NCBI GenBank assembly: GCA_031282405.1 | Contig: JAITDU010000045.1 | Coordinates: 1-64,000 of the forward strand | From: Coriobacteriales bacterium | GTDB lineage: Bacteria > Actinomycetota > Coriobacteriia > Coriobacteriales > UBA8131 | Length of the DNA: 64,000 bases | Direction of reading: 5' to 3' | Shown here: in pieces, positions 52,625 to 60,970 of the stretch | Numbering within the stretch: position 1 is the first letter of the stretch | Layout: each line of letters begins with the position of its first letter | Notes under the pieces: model-generated | What the model saw: only the letters and a program-made list of their open reading frames with translations | Told to the model about the DNA's origin: nothing | The model's database searches: none | Made by a program: the position numbers and the translations under genes

Positions 52625-54661
52625 TTATTTTGAGGGCGACGCAGGACCGCGCGAGAAAAAATCGAATCGTGGCGGCAGTGTGGTTAGTTGATGTCCTCCT
52701 GTTGCAATGTCGGCTTGAGAAAAAAAGGCTTCATTCCCCAAGAATATGTTATCCCACGAGAAATAATCCTCAGCGCTCACCGGCAAGTTTAGGTGCGAGA
52801 ATATCGATTCGCAGCCAACGGGCACTATCGGATGCATGAGCACCGTAGCAACTCTGAGCAGATAAAAACTGCTCACAAGGGTTTCTTGGCGCTTCTCGCC
52901 AACATCGTGAGCTTCAGCGATGGCACAGGACCAGTATTTGTTGGCACGACGAATGAAATCGCTGGCTATTTGTACCGCACTGTGAAATTCAGTGCGGTAC
53001 ATGGCCTGCTCAAAAGCCAAGATTGTAGCCACCGCGTCATCGCGCAAACTGGCCACTACATCGCCGACGGGCAATAATCCCTTAAAACTATTCTGAGCTT
53101 CGTAGAAGCAGGAGCGAGCCAGACGATTGAATACGTTGGTCAAAAGCGCACTTTCTTTAAGAACCGGATCTGGCGTGCTGGGATCAGCGCTTGGATCCAA
53201 TTCTTTGGGACGGAAGCTGACCGGTTTTTGATTGAGGCCGAGGGCAAGAAAGTGGATGCGCAGTTGCTCGGCTGTATAGTGGTTGAGAAGTTCCAGGGCC
53301 GTAGGTGGCTTGATAACGCCCGATGAGGATGCCTTTTTGTCAAGAAACAAAAGATGATAATTAGCTATGAGATTCGTAAGTTGATATTTTTCCGAGATGA
53401 GCTCTTGATCTTCCGGCGATAGGGGAGAATCGTTCAAAGCGTGCCAAAGTGCTGTTTGGGCTACGCCATAAAAATAGATGTTATCCTGACCGATAAACTG
53501 ATAGATTTGAGCATCGTCGTGCAGCCAGAAGTCCTGCCAGGTGCCTTGAACACGGTCTATAGAGGTGGGGTTTAAGGTCTCAACATCGTGGCCACCGTTT
53601 TCCAGCCAGCAGCGGCTGAAGCTGATCGGTGCCCAAAGCGACTCGGGCCAACACCAGACTGTACGGTCAGACAGGTCCTCGATAATCGGTGCTTTGATAC
53701 CCCACTCAGCGTTGCCGGTTATTCTGAACGGCACCAGTGTCTTGCCGCTACGTAGACGAATCTGTGCGGCCTCTAAGAGTTCAAGAGCCTTGTCACGGCT
53801 AGCAAGATCAGCGAACCTGAGTTCGAACGAGGCCTTGCCTTTTTCCACCGGCTGGTATTCGTGCGTGGGCAGACTGGCTGCCAGTCTTTGGTAATCCTCC
53901 AGGAACTCTTGTTTCACGTAGAGTATTGGCGGCACCAAAAATTCGGCGACAGTAGTGGCTACGACAGCGCGACTGCGCTCATCGTTGTGCAGGTGTTCGA
54001 CGTAGTCTGTCAGTTGGCGATGAAATTCGGGAAGTTTGAGATACCAGTTGGCTACCTGGCGCAGTATTGGGGTAGTGTCACTCACACTGCTTCGTGGATT
54101 GATCAAATCTTCAGGACGGTATTGATGCCCTAACTCGCATTCGTCAGCATAGGCCTGTTGGCTCTTGCAGCCTGGCACAGGACAGGTGCCCAGCACTTGT
54201 CGTCCGTTTAAGAACATCTGGGCTTCTTCGTCGAAAAACTGAGCCGAAAAATCCAATTCTAACCAGCCGTGGGCGTGCAAACGACGGATGATGTGTTCAG
54301 TGACATGACTGTGTATAGGGTAACAGCGACCCAGACCAGAACCCTCAAAAATGTCAAGTGAGATGTGATAACGTCGCAGCGCCTCAACCTGTAGATCGTG
54401 GTTTGCTCTGACATAATCCTGAATGGTCGCGGGTGCCTGACCGGTCTGAACAAGTTGACGATAACCCTCGTCGATAGGGGAGCCATAACAATCGGTGCCG
54501 CTGACAAAGAGCACATTTGGCGCACCGATGCGGTCGCGCAGGAAGCGAGCATAACAATCGGCCGGAACAAACACTCCGCCGATATGGCCAAAATGTAATC
54601 CTTTATTTGCATAGGGCATACCGGCGGTTACTATCGCCCGTTTGGGGAATTGTGGTCGCAT
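52625..54661 (-). CDS. metG: Methionyl-tRNA synthetase
   Basis: 678 aa. The class I 'HIGH' motif is HFGH (residues 23-26, in NKGLHFGHIGG). A zinc-knuckle insertion is seen in GTCPVPGCKSQQAYADECELGH. The SGTDCYGSPIDEGYRQ and WFAPIS-type region (ESLWAPISFSRCW) fit MetRS. The KMSKS loop is atypical: KKASSSGVIKPP (Lys 443 to Gly 448) replaces the usual KMSKSRGN. The anticodon-binding alpha-helical domain follows (FNRLARSCFYE). No C-terminal tRNA-binding (Arc1p-like) domain is present. Confidence 0.88.
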   Translation of the reverse strand: MRPQFPKRAIVTAGMPYANKGLHFGHIGGVFVPADCYARFLRDRIGAPNVLFVSGTDCYGSPIDEGYRQLVQTGQAPATIQDYVRANHDLQVEALRRYHISLDIFEGSGLGRCYPIHSHVTEHIIRRLHAHGWLELDFSAQFFDEEAQMFLNGRQVLGTCPVPGCKSQQAYADECELGHQYRPEDLINPRSSVSDTTPILRQVANWYLKLPEFHRQLTDYVEHLHNDERSRAVVATTVAEFLVPPILYVKQEFLEDYQRLAASLPTHEYQPVEKGKASFELRFADLASRDKALELLEAAQIRLRSGKTLVPFRITGNAEWGIKAPIIEDLSDRTVWCWPESLWAPISFSRCWLENGGHDVETLNPTSIDRVQGTWQDFWLHDDAQIYQFIGQDNIYFYGVAQTALWHALNDSPLSPEDQELISEKYQLTNLIANYHLLFLDKKASSSGVIKPPTALELLNHYTAEQLRIHFLALGLNQKPVSFRPKELDPSADPSTPDPVLKESALLTNVFNRLARSCFYEAQNSFKGLLPVGDVVASLRDDAVATILAFEQAMYRTEFHSAVQIASDFIRRANKYWSCAIAEAHDVGEKRQETLVSSFYLLRVATVLMHPIVPVGCESIFSHLNLPVSAEDYFSWDNIFLGNEAFFSQADIATGGHQLTTLPPRFDFFSRGPASPSK

Positions 54662-54832
54662 CGTTATCCTTTGTCTCCGATTGAAGTTGATGCCGTATGG
54701 TGCGCAAAATATTCTTGCTGGTGCACTGGACGGCGATCGTGGGTGGCTTATTAGGTGTTCGTCTGAAACGACGCATGTCGTCTGTGTGTGATTATCGCAT
54801 AAATGCTACAATCTTTGGTCGTAACCCGTTAA

Positions 54833-54916
54833 GCCCGGGTGGCGGAATGGCAGACGCGGAGGTCTCAAAAACCTTTGTCGCAAGACGTGAGGGTTCAAAT
54901 CCCTCCCCGGGCACCA
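54833..54916 (+). tRNA. tRNA-Leu (anticodon CAA)
   Basis: 84-nt class II tRNA with encoded CCA. Acceptor GCCCGGG pairs with CCCGGGC; the D arm is GGCGGAATGGCAGACGC; the anticodon loop CTCAAAA has CAA at 54866-54868; a variable arm and an intact T arm GAGGGTTCAAATCCCTC follow. Its 3' end plus spacer is duplicated downstream beyond copy 3 of the hairpin element, but this copy is complete. Confidence 0.94.
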
Positions 54917-55107
54917 AAAAAATAGTTGGAACAGTGTTGTTGCAGGAGGGATTTGAACCCGTAAGGGGTAAACAGTCCTGTGGACTGTTTACGGCGAAGC
55001 GAGCGTAAGCGAGCGAAAGCCTGCAGATTGCAAGGCGCGAAGCGGCTCAGCAATGTGCGCAAATCCCTCCCCGGGCACCAAAAAAATAGTTGGAACAGTG
55101 TTGTTGC
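54897..55107 (+). repeat. 47-bp direct repeat of the tRNA-Leu 3' end
   Basis: Bases 54897-54943 (AAATCCCTCCCCGGGCACCA plus 27 bp of spacer) recur exactly at 55061-55107. Between them are an inverted T arm (GAGGGATTTGAACCC, 54946-54960) and the hairpin element. A further inverted fragment (GGAGGGATTTGAAC, 55121-55134) follows and merges into the 5' edge of coaE. Same architecture as at tRNA-Lys. Confidence 0.9.
54961..55060 (+). repeat. tRNA-associated hairpin element, copy 3 (100 bp)
   Basis: Shares about the first 60 bases with copies 1 and 2 with a few substitutions, including the perfect 11-bp stem GTAAACAGTCC/GGACTGTTTAC and the double AGCGAGCG. The distal part is longer and diverged, though it ends again in GCGC directly before the T-loop remnant AAAT. 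Left junction GAACCC-GTAAGGGG. Confidence 0.85.
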
Positions 55108-55132
55108 GAAAGTTATCAAGGGAGGGATTTGA

Positions 55133-55744
55133 ACGTTTACCGTATTCATTACCGGGGGTTTAGCCTCCGGCAAGAAAACTGCCTGTCGTCACCTTCAAAA
55201 CCTGGGGGCGGACTATCTTGATGCCGACTTGATTGCCAAGGAGTTTTTGGATGACGAATTAGTTATTGCCCAGCTTACAGAACAGTATGGCGATGATATT
55301 CTGGATGCGTCCGGCGCACTCGACCGTAAGCGCTTGGCGGCTGCGGCCTTTGTCGGTCCGGAGTCGATCGAAGGTCTTAATCAGACGATCTGGCCGTTGG
55401 TCAAAGAACGTCTGGCGGATCTGCTGCTTGGGCAATCATGCACGCAGACCAGCGAAAATTCACTTACGGTCGTCGAGGTTGCCCTGTTAGCAGAAGCTTC
55501 CGATTTCTGCGATTTGGCGGATTATATTATCGCCATCAGCGCCCCGACAGCCCTGCGTATTGAGCGGGCCTTAGCACGGGGCATGGACAGAGCTGACATT
55601 GAAAACCGCATGGCCCTGCAGGCTACTGATACGGAGCGTGCGGCCATCTGCGACCTGGTTATCGTTAACGACTCAAACCTAGAAGCATTGTATGCCCAAC
55701 TCGATTATTGGTACGATTCGTTCGTGAACGGTAGGCTGTTGTGA
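55133..55744 (+). CDS. coaE: Dephospho-CoA kinase-like protein with abnormal start
   Basis: About 203 aa if read from ACG 55133. The P-loop TGGLASGKKTA and the DADLIAKEF motif identify dephospho-CoA kinase, which phosphorylates the 3'-OH of dephospho-CoA. The frame has a stop (TGA) at 55130-55132 and no ATG, GTG or TTG before the P-loop. ACG 55133 stands six bases behind a strong AAGGGAGG site and would give MFTVFITGG, the normal CoaE N-terminus. ATG 55229 would remove the P-loop. The P-loop Ser is Lys (GKK), the HP motif is WP, and PLL is ALL, so it is divergent. uvrB follows at 60 bp. Confidence 0.75.
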   Translation, partial: TFTVFITGGLASGKKTACRHLQNLGADYLDADLIAKEFLDDELVIAQLTEQYGDDILDASGALDRKRLAAAAFVGPESIEGLNQTIWPLVKERLADLLLGQSCTQTSENSLTVVEVALLAEASDFCDLADYIIAISAPTALRIERALARGMDRADIENRMALQATDTERAAICDLVIVNDSNLEALYAQLDYWYDSFVNGRLL

Positions 55745-55804
55745 TACGCTTGCGGCATCTGCAAGAAATCATTGCGAGACAAACAAGAGGGGAGAAGTAA
55801 CACT

Positions 55805-57928
55805 GTGCCGCATATGGTGGGAAAGCTGTCTGAGGACAGGCTGGCTCAAGGCAATTTTAAGGTTGTGGCACCCTTCGATACAGCCGGCGATCAGCAAACT
55901 GCCGTCGATTCTCTGGCCACCGGGCTTACCGATGGTCTGCGCTATCAGACGCTTTTAGGGGTGACGGGTTCCGGAAAGACCTTTACGATGGCTAAAGTTA
56001 TCGAAAAAGTACAGCGTCCAACCTTGGTGATGGCTCCCAACAAGACACTGGCTGCTCAACTTGCCGCCGAATTAAAAGAATTCTTTCCCCATAACGCTGT
56101 GTCCTATTTTGTCTCTTACTACGATTACTACCAGCCCGAAGCCTATGTGCCTACTACCGACACCTTCATTGAGAAAGATGCCTCTATCAACGAGGAAGTT
56201 GAGAAGTTGCGCCACGCCGCTACCGCAGCTCTGCTCTCGCGCCGTGACGTGATCGTTGTGGCCAGCGTGTCTTGTATTTACGGCATCGGTTCGCCGGCCG
56301 ATTACGCCGGTATGGCAGTATTTTTGGATCAAAGTGTGGCCATGAGCCGCGACGAGTTGATCTACGGGCTTATCGACATCCAATACGACCGTAATGACTA
56401 TGAGTTGCTGCGCGGTACATTCAGGGTGCGTGGCGATGCGGTGGATGTGTTTGCGCCTTATGCCGACAATCCGTTGCGCATAGATTTCTTTGGCGATGAG
56501 ATAGAACAGATACTGGAGGTGAACGCAGTTACCGGCGAGGTACTGAACAACTTCAACTCCATACCTATCTGGCCGGCTTCGCACTACGTGACCGCACGTC
56601 CTAAGCTGGAGCGCGCCGTCACCACTATTACAACCGAACTCGAACAGCGTCTGGCCGAGTTCAAGCGCGAGGGAAAATTACTGGAAGCCCAACGTCTGGA
56701 AATGCGCACGAACTACGATTTAGAGATGTTGACGACCATGGGTTTTTGTTCCGGCATTGAGAATTACTCGCGGCACTTGGATGGTCGCAATGCCGGTGAG
56801 CCACCGTTTTGCCTGATAGATTACTTCCCGAGTGATTTCTTTTGCATCATTGACGAGAGTCATGTAACGGTACCACAGATTCGCGGTATGCATGAGGGTG
56901 ACCGTTCGCGCAAGATCACCTTGGTTGAGCATGGTTTTAGACTACCGAGCGCTTTAGACAACCGGCCGCTCAACTTCAAGGAATTTGAACAGCATGTAAA
57001 TCAATTTGTCTACGTCAGTGCTACACCCGGCGACTATGAAGAACGGGTGAGTGACAAGCTCGTGGAACAAATCATCCGACCAACCGGCCTGTTGGACCCC
57101 GAAGTTATCGTACGTCCGATTACGGGCCAGATTGATGACATTGTCGACGAGGCCAAGCTGCGCATCGAGCGCCACGAGCGCGTTCTTATCACCACACTGA
57201 CCAAAAAAATGGCCGAGAATCTAACTGATCATCTGTTGGATCGAGGCATCAACGCGCGTTATATGCACTCTGATATAGCCACGTTGGAACGAGTGGAGAT
57301 ACTGCGCGACCTCAGACAAGGTAAATTTGACGTCCTTGTGGGAATAAACCTTCTACGTGAAGGTTTGGATTTACCCGAAGTCTCGCTCGTGGCTATTCTC
57401 GATGCCGACAAGGAGGGATTCTTGCGAAATCGCCGTTCGCTGATCCAAACCATCGGGCGTGCCGCGCGCAATGTCTCTGGTCAGGTAGTAATGTATGCTG
57501 ACAAGCTTACGGAGTCCATGCGTATAGCCATTGAGGAGACCCGTCGTCGTCGCGAATTGCAGATAGCCTATAACACCCAGATGGGCATTGAGCCACAAAC
57601 CGTCCGTAAGGCTATCAACGATATCATTGGATATCTTGAGGATGCAGCAACAGACGATGAGAAGGATAGGGACACTTTGGCCAGCGAGTTGGCAGGGCTA
57701 GGTAAAAAGGAGGCACTGCGTATAATCAGTTCCATCGAAGATGACATGGCATCAGCGGCAGCTAACATGGACTTTGAGGCGGCTGCACGACTGCGTGATC
57801 AAGCAGTACGACTCCGGGCAGCTATCGAGGGCAGTGATGAACGTGCTGTTCTTGATCGTCTGAAGCAGGGTGCTCGCAAGGGTAGTGCTCTTGGAGCACG
57901 TAAATCACGTTTCAAATCACGTAAATAA
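55805..57928 (+). CDS. uvrB: Excinuclease ABC subunit B
   Basis: 707 aa from GTG 55805 behind GAGGGGAG (ATG 55814 is an alternative). Typical Uvr[21 protein letters not shown], Walker [30 protein letters not shown]-type box [15 protein letters not shown], helicase motifs [14 protein letters not shown] and [12 protein letters not shown]. The C-terminal UVR domain is seen in [20 protein letters not shown]. It loads onto damaged DNA with UvrA and recruits UvrC. It follows coaE, as in other Actinobacteria, and ends immediately before the dif-like site. Confidence 0.96.
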   Translation: MPHMVGKLSEDRLAQGNFKVVAPFDTAGDQQTAVDSLATGLTDGLRYQTLLGVTGSGKTFTMAKVIEKVQRPTLVMAPNKTLAAQLAAELKEFFPHNAVSYFVSYYDYYQPEAYVPTTDTFIEKDASINEEVEKLRHAATAALLSRRDVIVVASVSCIYGIGSPADYAGMAVFLDQSVAMSRDELIYGLIDIQYDRNDYELLRGTFRVRGDAVDVFAPYADNPLRIDFFGDEIEQILEVNAVTGEVLNNFNSIPIWPASHYVTARPKLERAVTTITTELEQRLAEFKREGKLLEAQRLEMRTNYDLEMLTTMGFCSGIENYSRHLDGRNAGEPPFCLIDYFPSDFFCIIDESHVTVPQIRGMHEGDRSRKITLVEHGFRLPSALDNRPLNFKEFEQHVNQFVYVSATPGDYEERVSDKLVEQIIRPTGLLDPEVIVRPITGQIDDIVDEAKLRIERHERVLITTLTKKMAENLTDHLLDRGINARYMHSDIATLERVEILRDLRQGKFDVLVGINLLREGLDLPEVSLVAILDADKEGFLRNRRSLIQTIGRAARNVSGQVVMYADKLTESMRIAIEETRRRRELQIAYNTQMGIEPQTVRKAINDIIGYLEDAATDDEKDRDTLASELAGLGKKEALRIISSIEDDMASAAANMDFEAAARLRDQAVRLRAAIEGSDERAVLDRLKQGARKGSALGARKSRFKSRK

Positions 57929-57931
57929 ATT

Positions 57932-57959
57932 ACTTTACATAACATATATTATCAGAATA
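57932..57959 (+). other. dif-like site / attL of the filamentous prophage
   Basis: 28 bp with XerC/XerD-like layout: arm ACTTTACATAA (57932-57942), 6-bp centre CATATA, arm TTATCAGAATA. The left arm and centre resemble the reverse complement of known dif sites (for example the TTTACATAA half). The centre plus right arm (17 bp) recurs at 63194-63210. It is placed directly after uvrB at the left edge of the phage genes. Confidence 0.75.
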
Positions 57960-57979
57960 TGTTATGAATTTCTTATTTA

Positions 57980-58025
57980 GTAACATTATGTTACTTTATC
58001 TACTAGGCCATATAACCCCTAGTAG
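57980..58025. promoter_or_regulatory. Palindromic sequences before the first phage gene
   Basis: A 15-bp palindrome GTAACATTATGTTAC (57980-57994) and a hairpin CTACTAGG/CCTAGTAG (58000-58007 and 58018-58025) lie in the AT-rich 80 bp before the first phage gene. They could be operator, packaging or origin elements. Confidence 0.4.
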
Positions 58026-58037
58026 ATTGGATTTGAA

Positions 58038-58289
58038 ATGGTTTATTTACGCAATGAGCAGACAATGTACCTTGGTGAAAACACCTACACAATCGACGGT
58101 AAAGAGCTTACAACCTATGCTTTTTTGATTCCAAACATCGACAACAAACAGCCGTTAACTATTCGTGTATCTCCTGATCACGTTGATTATCTTCCACCAC
58201 TTTATGTAATGACAACCGCAGATTTTCATCTTTTTGTTGTGGGCAAGAATCTCAAACTCGAATTTTGCGTTGGTTCAGAAGCTGTTTGA
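58038..58289 (+). CDS. Small phage protein, possible ssDNA-binding protein (pV-like)
   Basis: 83 aa, strand-rich and without membrane segments (TMYLGENTYTIDGKELTTYAFLIPN, LTIRVSPDHVDYLPPLYVMT). Size, position as the first gene of the phage transcript and lack of hydrophobic helices suit the pV-type single-stranded DNA-binding protein of inoviruses. There is no sequence proof; the assignment is positional. Confidence 0.55.
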   Translation: MVYLRNEQTMYLGENTYTIDGKELTTYAFLIPNIDNKQPLTIRVSPDHVDYLPPLYVMTTADFHLFVVGKNLKLEFCVGSEAV

Positions 58290-58291
58290 TA

Positions 58292-58387
58292 ATGACTGCT
58301 GACGCTATCATAATATCAATTATACTTTGTGTTTTGCTGGGTTACTTGATCGGCAAAGATATCGTTGGCAGTTTTTTCGATGTCTGA
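58292..58387 (+). CDS. Tiny phage membrane protein
   Basis: 31 aa (MTADAIIISIILCVLLGYLI then GKDIVGSFFDV), one transmembrane helix. It begins two bases after the previous stop and overlaps the next start by eight bases. Small hydrophobic proteins of this size (pVII/pIX-like caps) are usual at this place in filamentous phages. Confidence 0.6.
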   Translation: MTADAIIISIILCVLLGYLIGKDIVGSFFDV

Positions 58388-58535
58388 TATTAGTATACTA
58401 GTGTATCCTCTTAGTGATGCGATTGGTTTTATTGCTTCCTCGGTCGTTATTGGTTTTATTCTAGGTGCTTTGATAGCGATGTTTTCAGCCTTTGCCCGCT
58501 GGCTCGTCTGGGTACTGAAAGGAGGTGAAAAATAA
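58380..58535 (+). CDS. Small phage membrane protein
   Basis: 51 aa. A short N-terminus, one long hydrophobic helix (AIGFIASSVVIGFILGALIA) and a Trp-rich, Lys-ended tail (WLVWVLKGGEK). Its last codons contain the ideal AAAGGAGGTGA ribosome site for the coat gene, whose ATG overlaps its TAA. Likely a minor structural protein at the particle tip. Confidence 0.6.
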   Translation: MSDISILVYPLSDAIGFIASSVVIGFILGALIAMFSAFARWLVWVLKGGEK

Positions 58536-58693
58536 TGTCAGATATCGTAAATGCTATGATTACTGGTTTTGGAACTGCGGCGACTTCGATAGTTTCGGGT
58601 ATTGTTTCGCTTTTGCCGATCGTTATTCCTATTGCTTCGGCCTTCGTTTTGATCAGTGTTGGCTATCGTGTGTTCAAACGATTTGCTCGATAG
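58535..58693 (+). CDS. Major coat protein (pVIII-like)
   Basis: 52 aa. Amphipathic N-terminus with one acidic residue (MSDIVNAMITGFGTAATSIV), a continuous hydrophobic helix (VSLLPIVIPIASAFVLISVG) and a basic C-terminus (YRVFKRFAR) that would face the DNA, the pVIII plan. The ribosome site is the strongest in the phage, matching a need for thousands of copies, and a terminator follows. There is no separate signal peptide, so the coat would insert unprocessed. Confidence 0.72.
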   Translation: MSDIVNAMITGFGTAATSIVSGIVSLLPIVIPIASAFVLISVGYRVFKRFAR

Positions 58694-58702
58694 GATGTTA
58701 TG

Positions 58703-58744
58703 ACCCCTTCTCTTCCCTATTGTTAGATAGAGACGAGAAGGGGT
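58703..58744 (+). terminator. Hairpin after the coat gene
   Basis: ACCCCTTCTC (58703-58712) pairs with GAGAAGGGGT (58735-58744) around a 22-nt loop. It separates the coat gene from the adhesin gene, the place of the central terminator in filamentous phages. Confidence 0.7.
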
Positions 58745-58757
58745 AGGCTTACAATTC

Positions 58758-58843
58758 AATTTTCCACAGCTTAAATTGTCACGTCCTTTTGAATACTCTT
58801 AATAGTATTCAAAAAATTAGCAGCGTGAACGCTGTGGAAAATT
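58758..58843. promoter_or_regulatory. Intergenic cruciform with inverted DnaA-box-like arms
   Basis: AATTTTCCACAGC (58758-58770) is the exact reverse complement of GCTGTGGAAAATT (58831-58843). Each arm holds TTTTCCACA, which fits the relaxed DnaA box TTWTNCACA. Within the loop is a second hairpin, TTGAATACT/AGTATTCAA. A run of T follows the right arm. Candidate origin or packaging structure of the phage, or a terminator. Confidence 0.55.
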
Positions 58844-58858
58844 TTTTTTGGAGTGGTT

Positions 58859-60712
58859 ATGATAAACCGTATTGCTATAGTACTTGCTACATGTATCTGC
58901 TTGTTTTTTTGCGTATCGCCGCAGGCGTATGCGGATGATACAAATCGAGGACAGTTTTACCGCACGTTTCTGAATGCATTTGGGATTACCGTTAATGCTG
59001 ATTATGATGATGCTGCTCTAGCTGCGGAGATTGATCCGTTTTTCAGCGATGTTTTAGGTGATATAGATGCCATTACCTCCCCGATCGACTGGAAGTGGCT
59101 GTCTGAACAGTCCTATTATCCGACATTGACTAACTACATAAGAATTTTATACGCTTCAAATGATGTCGATACCCATAATGGTATGCAGGGTCTGTATTGG
59201 TTTACAGAGTCATTTTCACAAGTAAACTCTAGCTTATATCCGAATGTCCAAACCGAATTTTTTGGTGTAACAGGTACCAATAAACCGATTTACGCAAATC
59301 CCGGCGTTGGTTCTAATCCGGTTTTCCATGAGTACGTTGTTTCATATCCGACTTGGACATCATTTTCTCCAAATTCTTTCCATGTTGATGGCATGCGTCG
59401 TTTTGGCTCCGAGGCTGGCTATTCTATTGTCAAAATTATGAACTTAGCAAATAGTCATACATACTTTACCCCACATACTTATTCCGGCTATTCGAAAAAT
59501 ATTATGACATATAATAATGATGGTGATTTAACTACGTTAGCAGGTGCTATCTATGTTGGCGAAGATGGATATTTTAAAGTTGATTTAATGCGTTGGCGTG
59601 ACGTTTCTTATTATTGGCTACACGGTTTTTCATATACTTATAATTTGACTTATCTTGGTGCGCCTGTGTTTTGTTATCGTCCTAGCAATATTGCCGAAGG
59701 CGGTTTTTATCCTTACTTGATTGATCCAGGTGCGATTACTATTATCGACGATTTATATACTGAAGAAGAAATCGAACGTATATATGTTGATTATGTTGAG
59801 TTACATGCGGATGAGCCGGCAGATCTTAATGCCGTACTTAAATACATGAGCCAATATGTGAACATTGATTTTAATAAGCTAGGTGGTTATAAGTCGAAGT
59901 CTTCCTCAGGTGCGAATAATGACCTAAATTATGGTATGGCGGGTTGGGGTTTTGGTGTTCGCGATTATAACGGCGGATATTCTCTATCGTACTATACAAG
60001 TATTATTTATGTTGTCGATAAAATTGAAGCATACATGTTAACTAATTCTGACCAAGACAATACACAAATTGAAATTGTCGCTACACGCATTGCTACCGGA
60101 TGGGATATTAAAGAATGGCTACCGTCTGAAGTGCCAAAGTATGTAATTTCGTGCAATTATGAGCTCGGGAAGTGGTACGAGAATCTTACTGCAGGCGAAG
60201 TAGTTGTTCTGTCTCGTAACGTTGAATTAATAGTTAGTGATATTGACGAACTATCTACCTACGGGGCTACCGAATTTATAGATTCTCTTGGTGGAACGAT
60301 TGTAAATTATGTTGAATGTAGCCTAGCTCTCAAAAGTGGCGGGTTTGATAGTACATTGCGCTATGATGATCCTGTTATCGCAGGCGGTGGCGATGGTGGT
60401 ACCGTTGGCGATGCTTATCAGGACGGCCGCATTGGCTCTGGTGTCGGCGCACGCCCTGAATTTGCACGCTATTTTCCGTTTTCGCTACCGTGGGATATAT
60501 CTGACTTGCTCCGTATTTTTGTTGCATCTCCCCGAGCTCCTGTTATTGATTTTCCTCTCGCTTCTCCTGATGGGAGTATCAAATATTTTCATATAGATTT
60601 TTCTTCCTATTCAACGTTATCGACGCTTATAAGAACGTTGCTATCAATTGTTTTCTTGATAAGTTTAGTTCGGTTGTACATGTCTATAACTGGCATTGCA
60701 AGCGGTGATTAA
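58859..60712 (+). CDS. pIII-like adsorption protein
   Basis: 617 aa. N-terminal signal peptide (IAIVLATCICLFFCVSPQAYA, cleavage before DD) and a C-terminal membrane anchor (TLLSIVFLISLVRLYMSI) enclose a large Tyr/Asn-rich extracellular region. A Gly-rich linker (AGGGDGGTVGDAYQDGRI) near residue 510 divides the N-terminal part from the anchor domain, as in pIII. It would bind the host receptor at the tip of the particle. ATG 58859 has GGAG five bases before it. No homology to a known receptor-binding fold can be claimed by eye. Confidence 0.75.
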   Translation: MINRIAIVLATCICLFFCVSPQAYADDTNRGQFYRTFLNAFGITVNADYDDAALAAEIDPFFSDVLGDIDAITSPIDWKWLSEQSYYPTLTNYIRILYASNDVDTHNGMQGLYWFTESFSQVNSSLYPNVQTEFFGVTGTNKPIYANPGVGSNPVFHEYVVSYPTWTSFSPNSFHVDGMRRFGSEAGYSIVKIMNLANSHTYFTPHTYSGYSKNIMTYNNDGDLTTLAGAIYVGEDGYFKVDLMRWRDVSYYWLHGFSYTYNLTYLGAPVFCYRPSNIAEGGFYPYLIDPGAITIIDDLYTEEEIERIYVDYVELHADEPADLNAVLKYMSQYVNIDFNKLGGYKSKSSSGANNDLNYGMAGWGFGVRDYNGGYSLSYYTSIIYVVDKIEAYMLTNSDQDNTQIEIVATRIATGWDIKEWLPSEVPKYVISCNYELGKWYENLTAGEVVVLSRNVELIVSDIDELSTYGATEFIDSLGGTIVNYVECSLALKSGGFDSTLRYDDPVIAGGGDGGTVGDAYQDGRIGSGVGARPEFARYFPFSLPWDISDLLRIFVASPRAPVIDFPLASPDGSIKYFHIDFSSYSTLSTLIRTLLSIVFLISLVRLYMSITGIASGD

Positions 60713-60965
60713 TTTGGAAATTTTTCAACCATTAATTGATGCTATTGCAGCTGCATTTGATTTTGTGATTAGTCTGCTGCCTCAGTCTCCCCTACTTACC
60801 CAGCAGTCTGGATTGAATTTATCGGCTGTCAGCCATTATCTTGGCTGGGTCAATTACTTTATCCCATTTGATATTTGTGTCGGGCTGTTTTCTGGCTGGC
60901 TATCTGTATTAGGTCTAACTCTTGTAGCACGTGCAATTTTGCGCTACTTCGGCTTTTTAGGCTAG
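60705..60965 (+). CDS. pVI-like minor coat protein
   Basis: 86 aa, GTG start overlapping the adhesin stop. Two hydrophobic segments (LIDAIAAAFDFVISLLPQ and FDICVGLFSGWLSVLGLTLVARAIL) and a position between pIII and the pI/Zot gene match pVI, which anchors pIII to the particle. Confidence 0.65.
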   Translation: MINLEIFQPLIDAIAAAFDFVISLLPQSPLLTQQSGLNLSAVSHYLGWVNYFIPFDICVGLFSGWLSVLGLTLVARAILRYFGFLG

Positions 60966-60970
60966 GCACC

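Noticed and set aside
54697-55173. Overlapping frames on both strands around tRNA-Leu(CAA)
   Set aside because: They translate the tRNA, its duplicated 3' end and copy 3 of the element, with no ribosome site.
55229-55744. coaE beginning at ATG 55229
   Set aside because: That start removes the P-loop and first strand, which are clearly encoded in frame just upstream.
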